9,923 nucleotides of DNA from JBDTLH01 sp039934875. GTDB lineage: Bacteria; Acidobacteriota; Terriglobia; Terriglobales; Acidobacteriaceae. Below, one piece after another: positions 6,468 to 9,923 of this stretch. Position 1 is the first letter of the stretch; the number at the start of each line of letters is the position of its first letter. A program made the position numbers and the translations under genes. The stretch lies in contig JBDTLH010000286.1 of NCBI GenBank assembly GCA_039934875.1, forward strand, positions 1-9,923, written 5' to 3'. The notes under the pieces are model-generated. The model was not told where the DNA came from. It saw only the letters and a program-made list of their open reading frames with translations, and did not search any database.

Positions 6468-7928
6468 ATGTCGCTATCATCCTCCGCTACAGCAACCGCA
6501 CAATTAAATCCGTGGACGCGGGTCCTCAGCGCGCTCGAAAAGAAAATTTCCCGTCAATCGTACGACACGTGGCTTAAGCCCACGCGTTTCAGCCACACCA
6601 AAGACAAGACGATCTTCGTTCGCATTCCCAACGCCGGTTTTTCTGACATTGGGGACAAATACGGCGACCTGATTCAGGAGGCGATGGAGAACACCGGCCT
6701 TGAATTCGAAGAGGTTGAATTCGTCTGCATCAAGGCGGAGGAGCCGGTGGCGCAAGCATCGGCAGCCACCGTCGTCAGCAACGGCTTCGGTCCGCGCAGC
6801 GCCAACACCACGGCAGCTGCTGTACTGGGACCGGCCTCCGCGGCGGCGGTGCGCACTGCCGCAGCAGCCGCGCTGCCGGGCTCACAGGCGCGGTTCGATT
6901 TCGATTCTGCCGCACAACTCAATCCCCGCTATAGCTTCGATCATTTTGTGATCGGCTCCGGAAACCAGTTTGCTCATGCCGCGGCGCTGGCCGTGGCCGA
7001 GCGGCCCTCGAAGGCCTACAACCCGCTCTTTCTGTATGGTGGCGTGGGTATGGGCAAAACCCATCTCATGCACGCTATTGGACATGAGGTGAAGCGGCGC
7101 AATCCGCAGGCCTCTATCTGCTACATCTCGACCGAAAAATTCACCAACGAGATGATCAGCTCGCTGCGCTATGACAAGATGCCCAGCTTCCGCGATAAGT
7201 ACCGCTCCGTGGATGTGTTGCTCATCGACGACATCCAGTTTCTTGCCCAGAAGGAGCGCACCCAGGAGGAGTTCTTCCACACCTTCAATGCGCTGCACGA
7301 GAGTTTTAAGCAGATCGTAATCGCCTCCGACCGTTCGCCCAAAGAGCTGGCGGACATCGAGGACCGGCTTCGCAGCCGCTTTGAGTGGGGGCTGAACGCC
7401 GATATTCAGCCGCCGGACCTTGAGACGAAGGTCGCGATCCTGCAAAAAAAGGCCGAAACCGAGAAGACGCTTCTGCCTACTGAGGTGGCGCTATTTATTG
7501 CTTCGAACGTCCGCACCAATGTGCGCGAACTGGAAGGCGCGCTGATCCGCCTGGTCGCCTATTGCTCGCTCACCGGAGTTGAGATCACGCTGCCCACAGC
7601 GCAGCAAGTGCTCAAGAACTTCATCGATTCGCAAGCGCGCAAGATCACCATCGAATCAATCCAGAAGATGGTGGCGGAGCATTTCGGTCTCAAGATGCAG
7701 GAGATTAAGGCGAAGAACAACTCGCGTCCCATTGTGGTGCCGCGGCAGATTGCGATGTATTTGGCAAAGCAGATGACGGAGGCGTCGCTGCCCGAGATCG
7801 GACGCCAGTTCGGCGGCAAACACCATACCACCGTCATGCATTCAATTGAAAAAATCGACAACCTGCGGCGCACCGACAAAGACCTGAACCGCACCGTGAA
7901 CAAGTTGATGGAAAGCTTGAACAACTAG
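6468..7928 (+). CDS. dnaA: Chromosomal replication initiator protein DnaA
   Basis: 486 aa AAA+ ATPase that binds DnaA boxes and melts oriC. Domain I is about residues 14-90 (WTRVLSALEKKISRQSYDTW). Domain II is a low-complexity Ala/Gly/Ser linker, about 95-145. Domain III is about 146-385: Walker A GGVGMGKT (191-198), Walker B LLIDD (251-255), FNALHE, the sensor segment IVIASDRSPKEL, and arginine finger R304 in RLRSRFEWGL. Domain IV is 386-486, with VPRQIAMYLAKQMT and the DnaA signature GGKHHTTVMHSIEKI (449-463). Two positions that touch DNA in E. coli differ: Arg399 corresponds to Asn418 and Asp433 to His452. No Shine-Dalgarno is at normal distance; the ATG follows an AT-rich ATAATAT. Unusually for an origin-linked dnaA, no dnaN, recF, gyrB or rpmH is beside it. 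A DnaA box upstream suggests autoregulation. It converges on the kinase-like gene. Confidence 0.98.
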   Translation: MSLSSSATATAQLNPWTRVLSALEKKISRQSYDTWLKPTRFSHTKDKTIFVRIPNAGFSDIGDKYGDLIQEAMENTGLEFEEVEFVCIKAEEPVAQASAATVVSNGFGPRSANTTAAAVLGPASAAAVRTAAAAALPGSQARFDFDSAAQLNPRYSFDHFVIGSGNQFAHAAALAVAERPSKAYNPLFLYGGVGMGKTHLMHAIGHEVKRRNPQASICYISTEKFTNEMISSLRYDKMPSFRDKYRSVDVLLIDDIQFLAQKERTQEEFFHTFNALHESFKQIVIASDRSPKELADIEDRLRSRFEWGLNADIQPPDLETKVAILQKKAETEKTLLPTEVALFIASNVRTNVRELEGALIRLVAYCSLTGVEITLPTAQQVLKNFIDSQARKITIESIQKMVAEHFGLKMQEIKAKNNSRPIVVPRQIAMYLAKQMTEASLPEIGRQFGGKHHTTVMHSIEKIDNLRRTDKDLNRTVNKLMESLNN

Positions 7929-7946
7929 CCACACCCGGCCAAATTC

Positions 7947-7970
7947 CAAGCCCTGCTTCGGCGGGGCTTG
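7947..7970. terminator. Hairpin terminator between convergent dnaA and kinase-like gene
   Basis: CAAGCCCTGC (7947-7956) pairs with GCGGGGCTTG (7961-7970) over 10 bp with one T-G pair. The loop is TTCG closed by C-G, the very stable UUCG tetraloop. It starts 18 bp after the dnaA stop. The following plus-strand bases (TCCGTTCCC) are only moderately T-rich; on the minus strand TTGGAATTT follows. Placement between convergent genes suggests use in both directions. Confidence 0.65.
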
Positions 7971-8012
7971 TCCGTTCCCGCTTGCGGTTCTCCGCGGTCC
8001 TGACAGCCAGGG

Positions 8013-8738
8013 CTATGCCGCCGAGTGTGCGTTGCTGCGTTTGCCAGTGGCTTCGAGCAGCAGGTTGCGGGCGGCTTCGCACTCCATGAAGGCGCGGACA
8101 ACTTCGATCTTCGCTTCCGCCAGCGGCAGCGGAGGAACGATGCGCATGTTGCCCAGCAGCGAGGCCAATGCAAAATAATTGCGCCGGCATTCGTGCATGA
8201 ACTCAACCGGATATTCGGGCTTGCGGCGGCGCGCCGCGTCGGGATCAGCATCCAGCAGGTAAGCCACGTCGGGTTGCGGCACCAGGCGCTTGACGGCGCT
8301 GACGAAGCGTCGGGTGAACGAATTCGCGAGCGGAAGATTGGCGAGCTCATCATAGATATAGCGGTCGATGATGATTACGCGGGCCCCGCTTCCAGCGTCG
8401 CGACGCAATACGCGGCGTAGATGCACCGCATCCAGCAGATAAAGAGCATGGCGCGCGAGAGTGAGATACCAGCGGCGCACGTTCTTGTCTTTACGATGCA
8501 CCGGCTTATCCGGCGCGCCAATGCCTTTTTCACTGCCGTAAATCTTATGGACGAAGCCTTCGCGGTAGCGGGTGCCCACCACCACGTCATCCCAAAACGC
8601 GAGCTGGCGGGTGGTGAGCCCAACCATTTGAAGCTGGGCGACCAGTGATTCGATCTGCGTGCTCTTACCAGAGCCGTCGATCCCGGAAAAAGAAACCAGC
8701 AACGCGCGGTGATCTACGGACTGTGGAGGGATTGGCAT
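8013..8738 (-). CDS. Thymidylate kinase-like P-loop protein
   Basis: 241 aa. P-loop GIDGSGKST (19-27) after a hydrophobic strand, in the style of dTMP kinases (EGIDGxGKST), and a DRY-type motif in VIIIDRYIYDEL (121-132). A third strand, VAYLLDADPDAARRRKPEYP (158-177), holds the Arg-rich lid-like segment. The core of typical Tmk is about 200-215 aa. Here there is an insertion around residues 50-90 (RYREGFVHKIYGSEKG...HRKDKNVRRW) and an extended C-terminus, and the usual DRYxxSxxAYQG is not kept. It is therefore probably a paralogous nucleotide or small-molecule kinase rather than the housekeeping Tmk. The ATG at 8738 lacks a clear ribosome site, but no later Met fits before the P-loop. It shares its strand with the two genes at 8874 and 9462 and is 135 bp from the nearer one. 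Confidence 0.8.
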   Translation of the reverse strand: MPIPPQSVDHRALLVSFSGIDGSGKSTQIESLVAQLQMVGLTTRQLAFWDDVVVGTRYREGFVHKIYGSEKGIGAPDKPVHRKDKNVRRWYLTLARHALYLLDAVHLRRVLRRDAGSGARVIIIDRYIYDELANLPLANSFTRRFVSAVKRLVPQPDVAYLLDADPDAARRRKPEYPVEFMHECRRNYFALASLLGNMRIVPPLPLAEAKIEVVRAFMECEAARNLLLEATGKRSNAHSAA

Positions 8739-8767
8739 GAGACTACAAAGCTTAGATGCAGAAGAGG

Positions 8768-8788
8768 GATTTGTGATTTGTGATTTGT
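8768..8788 (+). repeat. Heptamer tandem repeat GATTTGT x3
   Basis: Three perfect copies of GATTTGT at 8768-8774, 8775-8781 and 8782-8788, followed by a decayed TGATTTC. They lie between the kinase-like gene and the secreted-protein gene, about 30 bp upstream of the former's start codon. The reverse complement ACAAATC occurs once in the 59-174 gap (98-104). Confidence 0.9.
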
Positions 8789-8857
8789 TGATTTCAACTT
8801 TGCGAATATATGTTTAGCCGCGCGTCGCCAAATGCTCATCACGAATCGGCAGAATCG

Positions 8858-8871
8858 ACAAATTACAAATT
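8858..8871 (+). repeat. Heptamer pair ACAAATT x2, opposite in sense to the GATTTGT array
   Basis: ACAAATT at 8858-8864 and 8865-8871, two bases before the stop codon of the secreted-protein gene. As reverse complement it is AATTTGT, one base different from GATTTGT. The two arrays therefore form an imperfect inverted arrangement separated by 69 bp. Confidence 0.7.
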
Positions 8872-8873
8872 AT

Positions 8874-9410
8874 TCAGTGTCCGGAGCCGGGGGGATAGCT
8901 GCTGGTGGAGCGGTGCAACGCATAAACCGTGCCAATGGCCACGGCACCGAAAAGAATGGCTCCGGTCTTGATAAGGAAGGAGCGCATCTGTCTTTGTTTG
9001 GCGGGTGCGATAGCGACGCCCGCGGGGCGCGAGGCCACGCCGCCGCGGGTGACGCCCTTTTCGGCAGTGGCCGCTCCGGCGGGCGGCTGCGAGGGGTGAC
9101 TTTGCGCTTGACCTTGACCTGCATTGGGCGCCTGGGTAGGAGGAGGCAGCGGCAGCGTCTCCCGCTGCACTGGCGCCGGAGCTTCGGGAACCTCTGTCGT
9201 GGTATTCGCGGCGGTGGACCCAGGCACGCCTTGAGCGGGAGCGGACTGCGGAGCGGCGACCGGATCAACCGTTGCCCCATTTATCTGTCGGCTGTTGCTG
9301 CCCTGCGCCGCGGGCGGCGGAGTGCTGGATTGTGCGAACGCCGCAACCGAGCAGCCGGGAAGACAAAGCGCCAGCAGTGCCGCAGTGGGGCGATAGGCTG
9401 ATTTGATCAT
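8874..9410 (-). CDS. Exported Pro/Ala/Gln-rich protein with C-terminal membrane anchor
   Basis: 178 aa, no family recognised. A signal peptide spans residues 1-26 (MIKS...ALLALCLPGCSVAAFA|Q). A lipoprotein reading with Cys20 after LPG is possible, but proline next to the lipobox is unusual. Residues 27-140 are low complexity: Pro, Ala, Gln, Ser and Thr, with QINGATVDPVAAPQSAPAQ and ETLPLPPPTQAPNAGQGQAQ, surely disordered. A basic stretch (PAKQRQMRSFLIK, 136-148) leads into one hydrophobic segment, about 149-165 (GAILFGAVAIGTVYALH), and a short tail, SSYPPGSGH. The start is supported by AAAGG (9418-9422 on this strand), seven bases before ATG. The layout suggests a periplasmic tether or spacer. 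It lies 51 bp downstream of the ParB-like gene on the same strand. Confidence 0.7.
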   Translation of the reverse strand: MIKSAYRPTAALLALCLPGCSVAAFAQSSTPPPAAQGSNSRQINGATVDPVAAPQSAPAQGVPGSTAANTTTEVPEAPAPVQRETLPLPPPTQAPNAGQGQAQSHPSQPPAGAATAEKGVTRGGVASRPAGVAIAPAKQRQMRSFLIKTGAILFGAVAIGTVYALHRSTSSYPPGSGH

Positions 9411-9417
9411 TACTTAA

Positions 9418-9422
9418 CCTTT
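9418..9422 (-). promoter_or_regulatory. Ribosome binding site deciding the start of the secreted protein
   Basis: AAAGG followed by a 7-base spacer and ATG at 9410. It is one of the few clear Shine-Dalgarno sites in the window. Confidence 0.5.
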
Positions 9423-9461
9423 ATTGTAATCGCGTCATGGTAGTCGTAGTCCGCGCGCGCC

Positions 9462-9923
9462 CTATTTAGATTTCAGACTGATGCCGGCCGAAGTCATGGG
9501 GAGGACAGGCACGTTCTCTGGAGTTTGTGCGCTGTGCAAGAGCGCCGAAAGGTCTGCCTCGCGATCGTAAATGTTGCGTACGCGATGGCGGAGATAGCGC
9601 CATAGGTTTGCCGCGTTGGTCTCGTACCAGCAACTCTCGATCATGCGCGGAGAAAAGCCGCAGAGCACACGGTACCTCTCATGCACGCGGTCGGGATCGA
9701 GCAGATACGCCGCCGCGATCCGATGATTGCCTTCGAGAATGGTCAAGGGTTGCTGCTGATCGACGCCGATCAGCAGCACCGGGGTTTCCAGCCGCTCACG
9801 CTGCAGCCGATAACGCAGCAGTTGGATCTTGGCGATCACTGGATCAGTGCGGCCGCCCTCGGGATGGTTCCGAATGTGATCGACGACGGTGTCGAGCTGA
9901 AAGGTGCCATTCGAGAAGCGCCG
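9462..9923 (-). CDS. ParB/sulfiredoxin-like fold protein (partial, N-terminus off the right edge)
   Basis: The frame is open through the right edge, so 153 residues are visible and the start is missing; a GTG at 9839 sits inside the coding sequence. Reading in from the edge: FQLDTVVDHIRNHPEGG, then TPVLLIGVDQQQPLTILEGNH with HRIAAAYLL following. The LEGNHRIAAA segment matches the ParB N-terminal/Srx-like motif (DGxHRxxA), which binds phosphate or nucleotide in that superfamily. The following part (YRVLCGFSPRMIESCWYETN...WRYLRHRVRNIYD) resembles no segregation ParB, and no ParA or helix-turn-helix is visible. It looks like a stand-alone small enzyme or binding protein. Function unknown. Confidence 0.65.
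   Translation of the reverse strand, partial: RRFSNGTFQLDTVVDHIRNHPEGGRTDPVIAKIQLLRYRLQRERLETPVLLIGVDQQQPLTILEGNHRIAAAYLLDPDRVHERYRVLCGFSPRMIESCWYETNAANLWRYLRHRVRNIYDREADLSALLHSAQTPENVPVLPMTSAGISLKSK

Noticed and set aside
6504..7924. Antisense frames inside dnaA (up to 187 codons)
   Set aside because: Opposite strand of a fully supported DnaA; no independent evidence.
9423..9428. TACAAT on the minus strand as a promoter for the secreted protein
   Set aside because: It is so close to the ATG that the transcript would begin past the good AAAGG ribosome site; no -35 is visible.

Overview
The window looks like chromosomal housekeeping DNA from a moderately GC-rich Gram-negative bacterium. It is probably an acidobacterium (Terriglobia-like). 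That placement is inference: it rests on the DnaA C-terminal sequence style, the response-regulator family opening with VLLADDSATAQNMG, and several small lineage-type hypothetical proteins. There are no IS elements, phage genes, CRISPR arrays or tRNAs that I can see.

Layout. 1-58: Lys-rich C-terminal end of a plus-strand gene. 175-2691 (minus): glycogen/maltodextrin phosphorylase (glgP). Divergent from it, 2779-3606 (plus): queuosine-precursor transporter (YhhQ/VUT family). It converges, 6 bp apart, on a minus-strand JAMM/MPN+ metalloprotease (3613-4071). Divergent from the protease, 4128-4601 (plus): an unrecognised 157-aa protein. It converges on a small single-pass membrane protein with an Ig-like extracytoplasmic domain (4643-5188, minus). 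Only 42 bp away and divergent is a single-domain response regulator (5231-5890, plus), whose N-terminus carries an in-frame tandem triplication of a 15-bp unit.

5891-6467 is a 577-bp non-coding stretch before dnaA (6468-7928, plus). It holds one good DnaA box overlapping a candidate dnaA promoter, a long inverted repeat with an AT-rich loop, and heptamer repeats. It is a candidate autoregulatory leader and possibly part of an origin. dnaA ends at a UUCG-capped hairpin shared with a convergent thymidylate-kinase-like gene (8013-8738, minus). Upstream of that, on the same strand, are a secreted Pro/Ala-rich protein with a C-terminal membrane anchor (8874-9410) and a ParB-like-fold gene cut by the right edge (9462-9923).

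The genes do not form one pathway; convergent and divergent pairs dominate, with few operons. I see no convincing new multi-gene system. The most distinctive signals are the KVLLA triplication at the start of the receiver domain, DnaA domain IV substitutions at two positions that contact DNA in E. coli DnaA, the structured dnaA upstream region, and 7-bp tandem repeats in intergenic DNA.
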